DNA from: Egicoccus sp. AB-alg6-2
GTDB lineage: Bacteria > Actinomycetota > Nitriliruptoria > Nitriliruptorales > Nitriliruptoraceae
Reading direction: 5' to 3'
Assembly: GCF_041821025.1 (NCBI RefSeq)
Contig: NZ_JBGUAY010000012.1
Span: 1 to 64,000 of the forward strand
Length of the DNA: 64,000 nucleotides
A program made the translations under genes and the position numbers. Of the stretch, positions 10,544 through 19,248 are shown piece after piece (within the stretch, counting starts at the first letter, position 1; every line of letters begins with the position of its first letter). The notes beneath the pieces were generated by a model. The model did not search any database. It was not told the origin of the DNA and saw only the letters and a list, made by a program, of their open reading frames with translations.

Positions 10544-12325
10544 TCAACTCGTGGTGGTGGTGGCCGCTCGCGCCGACGCGACGTCGAGCTTCGAGCGGCG
10601 GTCGAAGGTCAGCAGGCCGTTCGCCTCCTGCTCGACGTCGGTCAACTGCGTGTAACAGAAGCCCTTGACGGGTCCGGACGCCGCCAGCGCCTGCAGCAGC
10701 TCGCGGTAGCGCTCCAGGAGGGCGGCCTCGCTGTCGACGGTGTGGTAGCCCCACGTGTCGCCGTCGCTGACCAGGGCGATGCCGCCGAACTCGGTCACGA
10801 GCAGGGGTTCCCCGCGGTGCGCGTGCCCGGCGGTGTACAGCGGGCGGCCGGCGGGCTGCGCCGACAGGGCCGTTTCGAGGTCGGCGAAGTGGTCCTGAAG
10901 CGCGTCGGCGGTGCCGTAGTCGTGGACGGTCAGCAGGTCGGTCTCGGCCTGCTCCCAGCCGTCGTTGCCGACGACCGGACGTGTGGGATCGAGTGCGCGC
11001 GTGAGGTGGTACAGCGCCTGCAGCAGGGCCCGGTGGCGCGGATCCGAGGCCAGGCGCGGGACGCCCCAGCTCTCGTTCATCGGCACCCAGGTCACGACAC
11101 ACGGGTGGTTGCGGTCGCGCGCGACGACCTGCTGCCACTCGTCGGCGAGGCGGTGCGCCATGGCCGGGGAGAACTCGTACGCGCTCGGCATCTCGTCCCA
11201 GACCAGGAACCCGAGGCGGTCGGCCCAGTACAGCCAGCGCGGGTCCTCGACCTTCTGGTGCTTGCGCGCACCGTTGAACCCGAGCTCCTTGGCGAGCTCG
11301 ATGTCACGGCGGAGGTCGTCGTCGGTGGGCGCGGTCATCAGCCCGCCGGGGAAGTAGCCCTGGTCGAGCACGAGCCGCTGGTGGTAGGGCCGTCCGTTGA
11401 GCAGGACCTCGCCGTCGCGGGTCTCGATCGAGCGCATCCCGAAGTAGCCGACGACGCGGTCGGTGACACGGTCGCCGCGTTGCAGCGTGACCTCGATGTC
11501 GTGCAGGCGTGGCTGCTCGGGCGACCAGGTGGCGATGTTCTGCCAGTCGGCGACCGCGCCGGTGTGGTGGCCGCGCACCGGGATGACGGGAAACCGGCGC
11601 GTCAGGCGGGGTTGGGTGACCTGCATCCGGTCGTCGGCGAGGACGTTGCCGTCGTGGGCGACGACGACCTGCACGGTCGCGCCCACACACGCGGGATCGA
11701 GGTGCAGGACGACCTCGACCTCACCCGCCGCGAGGTCCGGTGTGAGCTCCCAACCGTGGACGCGTTCGACGCCGACGGGCTCGAGCCAGACGGTCTGCCA
11801 GATACCGGTCGTCGGGGTGTAGAAGATGTTCTCCGACCGCGGCTGCCAGAACTGCTTCCCGCGCGGGATGGTCAGGTCGTCGAGCGGGTCGAAGGCCCGC
11901 ACGACGACCAGGTGGTCCCCGGACCCCTCGAGCGCGTCGGTGACGTCCGCCGTGAACGGGGTGTGCCCGCCGACGTGGTGGGCGACCTGCTGGCCGTCGA
12001 CCCACACGGTCGCCTCGTAGTCGACGGCGCCGAAGTGCAGGAGCAGCCGCTCGTCGTCGCCGTCGCGTGGATCGTCGAAGCGGCGGGCGTACCAGACCAC
12101 GTCGTGACGGTCGTTCACGCCGATGCCGGACCGCTCGCTCTGGAACGCAAACGGCACGGTGATGCGGTGGGTGAAGGGACCGTCCCCGTCGCCGTGCGGG
12201 ACGAACCAGCCCTCGGCCAGTCCGACGTCCTTGTCGTCGAACGCGAACCGCCACGTGCCGTTGAGGTTGTGCCACCGCTCCCGCCGGAGCTGCGGGCGGG
12301 GGTAGTCGGGACGCGGCGTGGTCAT
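10544..12325 (-). CDS. GH2 glycosidase, probable beta-galactosidase
   Basis: 593-residue glycoside hydrolase family 2 enzyme without a signal peptide, hence cytoplasmic. The order is N-terminal sugar-binding domain (about 15-170), immunoglobulin-like domain, then a TIM barrel. The catalytic acid/base is Glu418 in PMNESWG and the nucleophile is Glu512 in LVTEFGG. GH2 includes beta-galactosidases, glucuronidases and mannosidases; adjacent galT, galE and galK favour release of galactose. Its ATG shares one base with the galT stop (TGATG). A 34-base gap separates it from the downstream lipoprotein gene. Confidence 0.88.
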   Translation of the reverse strand: MTTPRPDYPRPQLRRERWHNLNGTWRFAFDDKDVGLAEGWFVPHGDGDGPFTHRITVPFAFQSERSGIGVNDRHDVVWYARRFDDPRDGDDERLLLHFGAVDYEATVWVDGQQVAHHVGGHTPFTADVTDALEGSGDHLVVVRAFDPLDDLTIPRGKQFWQPRSENIFYTPTTGIWQTVWLEPVGVERVHGWELTPDLAAGEVEVVLHLDPACVGATVQVVVAHDGNVLADDRMQVTQPRLTRRFPVIPVRGHHTGAVADWQNIATWSPEQPRLHDIEVTLQRGDRVTDRVVGYFGMRSIETRDGEVLLNGRPYHQRLVLDQGYFPGGLMTAPTDDDLRRDIELAKELGFNGARKHQKVEDPRWLYWADRLGFLVWDEMPSAYEFSPAMAHRLADEWQQVVARDRNHPCVVTWVPMNESWGVPRLASDPRHRALLQALYHLTRALDPTRPVVGNDGWEQAETDLLTVHDYGTADALQDHFADLETALSAQPAGRPLYTAGHAHRGEPLLVTEFGGIALVSDGDTWGYHTVDSEAALLERYRELLQALAASGPVKGFCYTQLTDVEQEANGLLTFDRRSKLDVASARAATTTTS

Positions 12326-13509
12326 CACAACTCCTCGGTCGGTCGCACCTCGGGGACGAGGCAGCCCCGCGCGTCGATCGCCGGTGGGTCGGTGGCACGA
12401 AGGGCGGCGGCCGTGGTCTCGGGCAGCGTGTCGTTGATGAACAGCCCGGTGGCGGTCTCGACGGACGCCCGGATCTTGAGCTTGTCGGCGCCACGGTGGG
12501 GCGGCAGGAACTCGAACGACAGGTGCCAGTCGGGCTGGTCGTGCGGAGCCTCGTGCACCACCATCATGAAGGGCAGGTCGTGGCCGAAGAGTCGGTCGTA
12601 GCGGAGCACCAGGTCGCGCAGGGCGGCGGCGAGGTCGCACTGCTCGTCGCCGGTGAGGTCGCCCAGCCGCCTGGCGCCGTGACGGCGCGCGCGGACGTGG
12701 ACCTCGTAGGGCCAGTGCGGCGCGAAGGGGACGCCGACGGTGAAGCTGTCGTTGGCGGCGACCTGCCGCTCGGTCGCGGCGGCGTCCATGGCGACGACGC
12801 GACATCCGAGGCAGTTGCCGTGCTCGGCGCGGTGGGCGTGGTGGTGGTCGTTGCGCAGGGCGATGTTGGGCGGCAGGTGGTCGAAGGCGTAGATCTGGCC
12901 GTGCGGGTGTGACAGCGTCGCGCCCACGCCTTCCCCGCGGTTCTCGAAGATGAGTACGAACGCGATGTCGGGCTGTGACCACAGCGCGTTGCTGCGGTCG
13001 GTCCAGACCGCGATGACCTGGGCGACCTGTGCCGGGTCGAGCGTGGCCAGGGATCCTTCGTGCTGCTCGGTGTAGAGGACCACCTCGCACCGCCCGACGG
13101 ACGCCGCCGTCGGGGCGATCGTGGCGTCCTCGGCGGCTGGCGGTGGCGGCGGGTCGGCCATCAACGAGGGGAACCGGTTCTCGAAGACCGCTGCCTCGTA
13201 GGAGAACGGCAGCTCCGGTCCTCCCGGGCACAACGGACACGACGGCGTGCCGTCGGGAGCGTCGGCGGACAACGGGGCTGGCCGGGTCTGCGGGCGCGTG
13301 TTGCGCGCGGGCGAGACGGCGATCCAGGTACCGGTCAGCGGGTCGAGCCGGCGGTGCAGCTGTGGTGGCTCCCCAGGAGCCGAGGCGTCCGCCGGAAGCT
13401 CACCGCGCAGTTCGCCGTAGACGTAGAGGTGGCGACCGCCGGCATGCACCAGGGTGTGGCGCGCGAGCGTCGGCACACGGGCATCGTCGGAAGGTCGCCG
13501 TGCCGTCAC
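12325..13509 (-). CDS. galT: Galactose-1-phosphate uridylyltransferase
   Basis: 394 residues. Transfers UMP from UDP-glucose to galactose-1-phosphate, the step between GalK and GalE. The active site SHPHGQIYAF has His201-Pro-His203, the second His being the covalent nucleophile in this family. A CPLC zinc pair is at Cys91/94 and WHLSFEFLPP is the C-terminal metal/substrate motif. The GTG start is preceded by GGAG at 7 bases. It is the first gene of a six-gene operon and its promoter carries the candidate repressor site. Confidence 0.94.
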   Translation of the reverse strand: MTARRPSDDARVPTLARHTLVHAGGRHLYVYGELRGELPADASAPGEPPQLHRRLDPLTGTWIAVSPARNTRPQTRPAPLSADAPDGTPSCPLCPGGPELPFSYEAAVFENRFPSLMADPPPPPAAEDATIAPTAASVGRCEVVLYTEQHEGSLATLDPAQVAQVIAVWTDRSNALWSQPDIAFVLIFENRGEGVGATLSHPHGQIYAFDHLPPNIALRNDHHHAHRAEHGNCLGCRVVAMDAAATERQVAANDSFTVGVPFAPHWPYEVHVRARRHGARRLGDLTGDEQCDLAAALRDLVLRYDRLFGHDLPFMMVVHEAPHDQPDWHLSFEFLPPHRGADKLKIRASVETATGLFINDTLPETTAAALRATDPPAIDARGCLVPEVRPTEEL

Positions 13510-13555
13510 CCCGTAACTCCTGCATCGTCCCGCGGCGTCACGCCGCGATGAGACG

Positions 13556-13613
13556 ACTCTAGAGCGACTTTCGTTTTCTTGTCAATACCTACGTTTGGCT
13601 TGGGAAACGTTTC
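13556..13613 (-). promoter_or_regulatory. galT operon promoter with DeoR-type and LacI-like sites
   Basis: On the minus strand TTGACA (13585-13580) is a consensus -35, followed after 18 bases by TAGAGT (13561-13556) as -10. CTTTCGTTTTCTTGTC (13568-13583, plus strand) occupies most of the spacer and part of the -35 and matches the galE/galK motif in 13 of 16 bases. CGTTT is repeated at 13572, 13592 and 13608. The last copy lies in the perfect palindrome GAAACGTTTC (13604-13613), which resembles LacI-family operators, so a second regulator is possible. Confidence 0.62.
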
Positions 13614-13674
13614 GCAACGGGGGAGCCCAACTGGGTCAGGCGACCACGACCGGTCCGTCCGTCCGCAGCGTTCG

Positions 13675-13747
13675 CGCCCCCGGCAAGAATCGAACTTGCG
13701 ACGCACGGTTTAGGAAACCGACGCTCTATCCACTGAGCTACGGGGGC
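13675..13747 (-). tRNA. tRNA-Arg (anticodon CCU)
   Basis: Cloverleaf on the minus strand: acceptor GCCCCCG pairs with CGGGGGC, the D-arm starts TAGCTCAGTGGATAGAGC, the anticodon loop is TTCCTAA with anticodon CCT, and the T-arm contains GTTCGATTC. Discriminator base G. CCA is not encoded. It reads AGG codons. Confidence 0.95.
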
Positions 13748-13920
13748 AGACCGGGTGGGCGGAACACTGGCGTCCTCACCACTCCCGGCGGGCCATGGTA
13801 GGGCGGCTACGGCGGCCGGGGCACACGGTCGGCGGTGCCGGCCATCTCGACCGCCGCTCTACGGGGGCGTCATGGCAGGGCCGCTGAGTAGGCTCGGCCG
13901 ACGATGCGGGGAGGCTGGCA

Positions 13921-15513
13921 ATGGAGTCGGACGGCGGGACACTCGACGCGGACCTGCGGGCTGGTTATGGCTTCGACGACGAGGCCGTCATCCTCGGTCG
14001 GCCCCTCGACGCCGCGCTGCAGAGCCCGCTCAACGACCACTTCGTGCAGGTGCCCCTGCGCATGCTCAACAAGCACGGCCTGGTCGCCGGCGCGACCGGT
14101 ACCGGCAAGACCAAGACCCTGCAGGTGTTCGCCGAACAGCTGTCGCGTGCCGGTGTTCCGGTCTTTCTCGCCGACCTCAAGGGTGATCTGACCGGGCTCG
14201 CGGTGCCAGGCCCAGGCAACGAGCACATCGACGCCCGCATGTCGGGCATGGACCTGCCCTGGCAGGCGGAGTCGTTCCCTGTCGAGCTGCTGTCGATCTC
14301 GGGTCGGTCGGGCACGCCGCTGCGTGTCCCCGTCAGTTCCTTCGGACCGCTGCTGCTGGCGAAGGTGATGGAGTGCAGCGACACGCAGGAGTCGGTGCTG
14401 CAGGTCATCTTCAAGTACGCGGACGAGTCGCAGCTCGCCCTGCTCGACCTCGTCGACCTGATCGAGCTGCTGAAGTTCCTGGCTTCCGACGACGGCCGCG
14501 AGGTCCAGGCGACCTACGGGGGTATGAGCACCCAGACCATCAACGTGTTGCTCCGGAAGACCATGGAGCTGCAGACCCAGGGCGGGGACACGTTCTTCGG
14601 CGAGCCCGAGTTCGACGTCGAGGACCTGGTGCGGACCCAGGACGGCAAGGGCGTCATCACCATCCTCAACCTCGTCGACGTGCAGACGAAGCCGCGGATC
14701 TTCTCGACCTTCATGATGTGGCTGCTCGCCGAGATCTACGAGACCTCGCCCGAGGTGGGGGACCCGGACAAGCCGCGGCTGGTGTTCTTCTTCGACGAGG
14801 CGCACCTGCTGTTCAACGGCGCGTCCAAGACGCTGCGCAGTTCGGTCGAGCTCACCGTCCGCATGATCCGCTCCAAGGGCGTCGGCGTCTTCTTCGTGAC
14901 CCAGCAGCCCCGCGACGTGCCCGAGGACGTGCTGGCGCAGCTGGGCAACCGGGTCCAACACGCGTTGCGTGCGTACACCCCCCAGGACCAGAAGGCCCTG
15001 AAGGCGACCGCGGCGACGTTCCCGGTCAGTGCGCACTACGACGTGCAGGAGGCCCTCACCGGTCTGGGCACCGGTGAGGCCCTCGTCACCGTCCTCGGTC
15101 CGAAGGGTCGGCCGACACCGACGGTGCCGACCCGGCTCGTCGCGCCGGTATCGCAGATGGACACGGTCGACGAGGCGACCGTCCAGCGGCTGATCGAGGG
15201 CAGCCCGTTGCTGGCGAGGTACGCCCAGCGACTGGACCGTGAATCGGCCGCCGAGATCCTGGCGAAGCGGGCCGAGGAGAAGGCCGCAGCGGCGGTCGAA
15301 CACGCCCGGTCCCAGGAGGAGGCGGACGCGCTCGCACGTCGCGAGAAGGAACTCGTCGCGGAGCAGCAGCGGACCCGCCGTGCCCCCACCGGACGGCGGG
15401 CGAGCAACCGCGACACGGCGACCGAGCGCATGGTCAAGAACGCCGCGGCCAGCGTCGGCCGCGAAGTCGGCCGGTCGCTGATCCGTGGCATCCTCGGCAA
15501 CCTCGGCCGCTGA
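13921..15513 (+). CDS. HerA/FtsK-like ATPase, DUF853 (YjgR) family
   Basis: 530-residue P-loop ATPase. Walker A is GATGTGKTKT (about residues 57-66) and Walker B FFFDEAHLLFN lies near residue 290, followed by the sensor-like FFVTQQPRDVPEDVL. The family (E. coli YjgR) is annotated as helicase-like but has no settled function. The C-terminal 100 residues are charged, coiled-coil-like and Ala/Arg/Glu-rich. GGGAGG lies 7 bases before the ATG, and TAGGCT at 13889-13894 is a probable -10 box. Its stop is 6 bases from the end of the convergent metallopeptidase gene. Confidence 0.88.
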   Translation: MESDGGTLDADLRAGYGFDDEAVILGRPLDAALQSPLNDHFVQVPLRMLNKHGLVAGATGTGKTKTLQVFAEQLSRAGVPVFLADLKGDLTGLAVPGPGNEHIDARMSGMDLPWQAESFPVELLSISGRSGTPLRVPVSSFGPLLLAKVMECSDTQESVLQVIFKYADESQLALLDLVDLIELLKFLASDDGREVQATYGGMSTQTINVLLRKTMELQTQGGDTFFGEPEFDVEDLVRTQDGKGVITILNLVDVQTKPRIFSTFMMWLLAEIYETSPEVGDPDKPRLVFFFDEAHLLFNGASKTLRSSVELTVRMIRSKGVGVFFVTQQPRDVPEDVLAQLGNRVQHALRAYTPQDQKALKATAATFPVSAHYDVQEALTGLGTGEALVTVLGPKGRPTPTVPTRLVAPVSQMDTVDEATVQRLIEGSPLLARYAQRLDRESAAEILAKRAEEKAAAAVEHARSQEEADALARREKELVAEQQRTRRAPTGRRASNRDTATERMVKNAAASVGREVGRSLIRGILGNLGR

Positions 15514-15519
15514 CCCCGA

Positions 15520-16413
15520 CTACAGCTCGTCGGTCGCGAAGGTGTCGCACGCGGCGAGCTCGCCCTCACGGTAGCCCCGTGAGAACCACGACTGCCGCTG
15601 TTCGCTGGTGCCGTGCGTGAACGTCTCGGGCGTGACCTGGCCCTGCACCCGCTCCTGGATGCGGTCGTCGCCGACGGCGGCAGCGGCACTGAGCGCGTCG
15701 GCGATGTCGTCCTCGGTCAACGGGCGCAGGAACGCCTCGCCGCTCTCGGGGTCGAGCGCCTGCGTGGCGTGGTGGGCCCACACGCCCGACAGGCAGTCCG
15801 CCATGAGCTCCACCCGTACGGCGCCCGACTCGGGGCCGCTGGGGTCGCGCTGGGCGCGGTCGAGCAGTCCGAGCTGGTGCTCGATGTGGTGGCCGAACTC
15901 GTGGGCCACGACGAACTGCTCCGCGAGGGGTCCCTCGCCGGCGCCGAAACGCTCCCGCAGGGTGTCGAAGAAGCCGGTGTCGAAGTAGGTCGTGCGGTCG
16001 GCGGGGCAGTAGAACGGGCCGACCTGGCTCGTCGCGGTGCCGCACCCCGTGGCAACCTGACCCTCGAAGATGGTCAGTCCCGGAGGCTCGTATGCCGGGC
16101 CGCCGGCCGCGGGCAGCTGCTCCTCCCAGACGACGTCGAGACTCTCCGCGGTGGCGATGATGCGACAGTCGACGTGCTCATTGGCGTCCGCACCGGTCTG
16201 GCAGTGCTCGAAGCCACCCTCGATCTCCTGGCCGCCGGCAGACCCGGCGCCCGGATCGCCGCCACCGGCCAAGGCGTCGAGCGGGATGTCGAACACCAGC
16301 GCGAGCAACAGCAGCAGCAGGCCACCGCCGCCACCGATCGCCACACCCGCTCCGCCGCGGCGCCCGCGCGAGGCACGACCCGAATCGATGCGCACGTCGT
16401 CGTTGAAGCTCAT
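15520..16413 (-). CDS. Neutral zinc metallopeptidase, YpfJ family
   Basis: 297 residues. A short cytoplasmic start is followed by one membrane segment (about 23-45, GGGGGLLLLLLALVFDI), a Gly-rich linker and the extracytoplasmic peptidase domain. The zinc site HEFGHH supplies two His ligands and the catalytic Glu; ELMADCLSGVWAH downstream carries the third-ligand motif of the family. Substrates are unknown. GGGAG precedes the ATG at about 9 bases. It is divergent from the quinone oxidoreductase gene across 163 bases. Confidence 0.88.
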   Translation of the reverse strand: MSFNDDVRIDSGRASRGRRGGAGVAIGGGGGLLLLLLALVFDIPLDALAGGGDPGAGSAGGQEIEGGFEHCQTGADANEHVDCRIIATAESLDVVWEEQLPAAGGPAYEPPGLTIFEGQVATGCGTATSQVGPFYCPADRTTYFDTGFFDTLRERFGAGEGPLAEQFVVAHEFGHHIEHQLGLLDRAQRDPSGPESGAVRVELMADCLSGVWAHHATQALDPESGEAFLRPLTEDDIADALSAAAAVGDDRIQERVQGQVTPETFTHGTSEQRQSWFSRGYREGELAACDTFATDEL

Positions 16414-16576
16414 CGGGGCACTCCCTGGACCGGTCGCGACGCCGGAAGAGCCGAAGACTACGAGCGCCGAACGCGTGCGTACCCCCACGACGGTGTTCCT
16501 CCGGTGGCGGCCGTCACGCCTCTTCCGCTCCGGCGTGCTTGCCTGCGCACCTCGACCACGACGAAGAGGAGCCACG

Positions 16577-17545
16577 GTGCGCGCCGTTCACGTGACACGG
16601 TTGGAAGGACCGGATGCGGTCGAGGTCGTCGAGGTGGACGAGCCTGCAGCCGTCGACGGCCAGGTCGTCATCGACGTGCACGCCGCCGGGGTGACCTTCC
16701 CCGACGTGCTGCTCACCCGCGGCGAGTACCAGATCAAGCCCGACCCGCCGTTCGCGCCGGGGTCCGAGGTCGCCGGCGTCGTCCGCGAGGCACCGTCGGA
16801 CGGCCCGCTGCGACCTGGCGACCGGGTGGCGGCGTTCCCGGGCTTCGGTGGGTTCGCCGAGACGGTCGTGGTCGACCCCCGACTCGTGTTCCCGCTCCCC
16901 GACGACGTCGGCTTCGCCGCTGGGGCCGGGCTCCCGATGAACTACCTGACCGTGCACTTCGCCCTGATCCGTCGTGGCCGGCTGCAGCCCAACGAGTGCG
17001 TGCTCGTCCACGGGGCCGCCGGCGGGGTCGGCACGGCGGCGATCCAGCTGGCCAACGCCTACGGCGCCCGCGTCATCGCGGTCGTCTCCAGCGACGCCAA
17101 GGCCGAGGTCGCGCGTCAGGCCGGAGCCGAGGAGGTGGTGTCGGCCGACGGCTTCCGCGACCGCGTGAAGGAGATGACCGACGGCCGTGGCGTCGACCTG
17201 ATCGTCGATCCCGTCGGCGGGGACCGGTTCACCGACTCGCTGCGGTGTCTGGCTCCCGAGGGGCGGCTGCTGGTCATCGGTTTCACGGGCGGCGAGATCC
17301 CGACGGTGAAGGTCAACCGGCTGCTGCTCGGCAACACGTCGGTGGTCGGAGTGGCGTGGGGCGCGCACTTCTTGCGTGACCTGAGCTACCCGCAGATCCA
17401 GTGGGCCGACCTGCTCCCGTTGATCCGGCGTGGTGCGCTCCGCCCGATCCTTGGCGGCAGCTACCCGCTCGAGCGCGCCGTCGAGGCGCTGCGTGAGCTC
17501 GACGAACGCCGGGCCACCGGCAAGGTCGTCCTCGACGTGCGATGA
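16577..17545 (+). CDS. NADPH:quinone oxidoreductase, zinc-independent MDR family
   Basis: 322-residue medium-chain dehydrogenase/reductase. It has the N-terminal GroES-like fold and a Rossmann domain with VHGAAGGVGTAAIQLA as nucleotide-binding loop; VSSDAKAEVARQAGAEEV is typical of quinone oxidoreductases (Qor/QOR2). The structural zinc cysteines of alcohol dehydrogenases are absent. GAGGAG lies about 8 bases before the GTG start. Probably reduces quinones or enones in the cytoplasm; physiological substrate unknown. Confidence 0.87.
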   Translation: MRAVHVTRLEGPDAVEVVEVDEPAAVDGQVVIDVHAAGVTFPDVLLTRGEYQIKPDPPFAPGSEVAGVVREAPSDGPLRPGDRVAAFPGFGGFAETVVVDPRLVFPLPDDVGFAAGAGLPMNYLTVHFALIRRGRLQPNECVLVHGAAGGVGTAAIQLANAYGARVIAVVSSDAKAEVARQAGAEEVVSADGFRDRVKEMTDGRGVDLIVDPVGGDRFTDSLRCLAPEGRLLVIGFTGGEIPTVKVNRLLLGNTSVVGVAWGAHFLRDLSYPQIQWADLLPLIRRGALRPILGGSYPLERAVEALRELDERRATGKVVLDVR

Positions 17546-17564
17546 GCCGTGCGCGCCATGGTGC

Positions 17565-18626
17565 TCACGCGGCGCGTACGTGCCCGAGGAAGTCGCGGAC
17601 GTCCAGGACCGCCGCGCGGGCAGCCCGATTGGCACCGATGGTGCTGGCGGACGGTCCGTAGCCCAGCAGGTGGATGCGACGGTCACCGGCCACGTGGGTG
17701 CCGTCCATGCGGATCCCACCGGACCGCCCGCGCAGGTCGAGCGGTGCGAGATGGTCCAGGGCATGGCGGAAGCCCGTCGCCCACAGGATGACGTCTGCCC
17801 GAATGAAGCGGCCGTCGTCCCATGCCACGCCGTCGGCGGTGATGCGATCGAACGTGGGCAGCCGGTCGAGCGCGCCGCGGCCGCGCGCCTCGAGGACCGG
17901 CGGTGTGGCCACCAGGCCCGTCACGCTGACGACGCTGTCGGGTCGTCGGCCCGCGGCAACCGCCTCGGCCACCTCGGCGACCGCCGCACGTCCTGCCTCG
18001 GTGTCGAACGGCTCGTCGCGCCACTGCGGCTCGCGCCGGGTGACCCAGGTCGTCGAGGTGACCGACGAGATCTCGGCGAGGTGCTGGATCGCCGAGTGCC
18101 CGCCGCCGACCACGACCACGTGCTGACCGGCGAACCCGCGTGGACCGGCGTAGTCGGCGGTGTGCAGTTGGCGGCCCCGGAAATCCGCCATGCCGGGATA
18201 CCGCGGCCAGAACGGCCGGGTCCACGTCCCGGTCGCGTTGATCAGCGCACGCGTGCGCATCGTCCCCCGGTCGGTCTGGACCAGCAGTCGGCCGTCACCC
18301 GCCTCGTGGACCTCGCCGACGCGCACCGGCCGGCGCACCGGCAGCCCGAAATGCCGCTCATAGCGTGCGAAGTACGCGGCGACGACCTCGTTCGCCGGCG
18401 CCTCGGGATCGACGTCGCCGAGCGGCAGACCGGGCAGGTCGTGCAGCCCGTGGACCGCCCCCATCGTCAGCGTCGGCCAGCGATGTCGCCAGGCGCCGCC
18501 GGCGGCGGCGTTGCCGTCGAGCACCACGTGGTCCTCGCCCGGGAGGAAGCCGCGGGTGCCGAGGAAGTACGCCGCCGACAGCCCGGCCTGGCCGGCGCCG
18601 ACGACGACCACCTCGACGTCGTCCAT
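17565..18626 (-). CDS. Flavin-dependent monooxygenase-like oxidoreductase
   Basis: 353 residues with two Rossmann motifs: an FAD site VVVGAGQAGLSAAYFLG at residues 6-22, and an NADPH site VVVVGGGHSAIQ in the middle. LWATGFRHAL is the late ATG motif of flavin-containing monooxygenases. Related proteins include FMO/CzcO-like enzymes. It is the last gene of a three-gene operon: its ATG follows the FMN reductase stop after one base. Substrate unknown. Confidence 0.85.
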   Translation of the reverse strand: MDDVEVVVVGAGQAGLSAAYFLGTRGFLPGEDHVVLDGNAAAGGAWRHRWPTLTMGAVHGLHDLPGLPLGDVDPEAPANEVVAAYFARYERHFGLPVRRPVRVGEVHEAGDGRLLVQTDRGTMRTRALINATGTWTRPFWPRYPGMADFRGRQLHTADYAGPRGFAGQHVVVVGGGHSAIQHLAEISSVTSTTWVTRREPQWRDEPFDTEAGRAAVAEVAEAVAAGRRPDSVVSVTGLVATPPVLEARGRGALDRLPTFDRITADGVAWDDGRFIRADVILWATGFRHALDHLAPLDLRGRSGGIRMDGTHVAGDRRIHLLGYGPSASTIGANRAARAAVLDVRDFLGHVRAA

Positions 18627-18627
18627 G

Positions 18628-19248
18628 TCACTGCCCCCGCAGCAGCTGCTCGAACGGGATCGGGTCGGCGAATGGATTGCTTGCCGACCGTCGGGTCGGC
18701 GCGCCGACGACGAGGTCGGCGAGCTGTCCGGCGGCGCGCTTGATCCGCGCGGCGAGCCCCCCGTCGACCTCGCCACCTCCACCCCAGTCCTCCGCTGCGG
18801 CGAAGACCGCCGTCGGCACGACGACCGCCCGCAGGTAGGCGAACAGGGGCCGAAGGGCATGTTCGAGCGCCAGCGAGTGGCGCGCCGTGCCGGCCGTCGC
18901 CGCGATCAGCACCGGCGCATCCGTCAATGCGTGATCGTCGAGGACATCGAAGAAATTCTTGAACAGCCCGTTGTACGACGCGCTGAAGATCGGCGTGACG
19001 GCGATCACCCCGTCCGCGCCCGAGACGGTGTCCTTGGCCGCCTGGAGCGGCTCACTCGCGAAGCCGGTCAGCAGATGATCGGTCAGGTCGTGGGCGAGCT
19101 CGCGCAGCTCGATCACCTCGACGACCACGTCGTCGCCATGGTCGCGGACGGCGGCAACGGTCGCCTCGGCGAGGCGGTCGGCCAGCAACCGCGTCGACGA
19201 CGGCTGGCCGAGCCCGGCCGACACCACGGCCAGCGTGCGGGTGGTCAT
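18628..19248 (-). CDS. NAD(P)H-dependent FMN reductase, CE1759-type
   Basis: 206-residue flavodoxin-like reductase. The early phosphate-binding loop reads SAGLGQPSSTRLLAD, and TPIFSASYNGLFKNFFDVL is the FMN/active-site motif of the MsuE/SsuE-like group. Together with the luciferase-like gene upstream it forms the two-component pair known as the LLM duo (CE1758/CE1759), in which the reductase supplies reduced FMN. The ATG overlaps the upstream stop by 4 bases. Confidence 0.88.
   Translation of the reverse strand: MTTRTLAVVSAGLGQPSSTRLLADRLAEATVAAVRDHGDDVVVEVIELRELAHDLTDHLLTGFASEPLQAAKDTVSGADGVIAVTPIFSASYNGLFKNFFDVLDDHALTDAPVLIAATAGTARHSLALEHALRPLFAYLRAVVVPTAVFAAAEDWGGGGEVDGGLAARIKRAAGQLADLVVGAPTRRSASNPFADPIPFEQLLRGQ

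Noticed and set aside
10226-12601. Long open plus-strand frame opposite the GH2 and galT genes
   Set aside because: It mirrors the codon pattern of the real minus-strand genes, has no recognisable domain, and such antisense frames are common in very GC-rich DNA. The same applies to long antisense frames opposite metG, the subtilase, glmU and the S9 peptidase.
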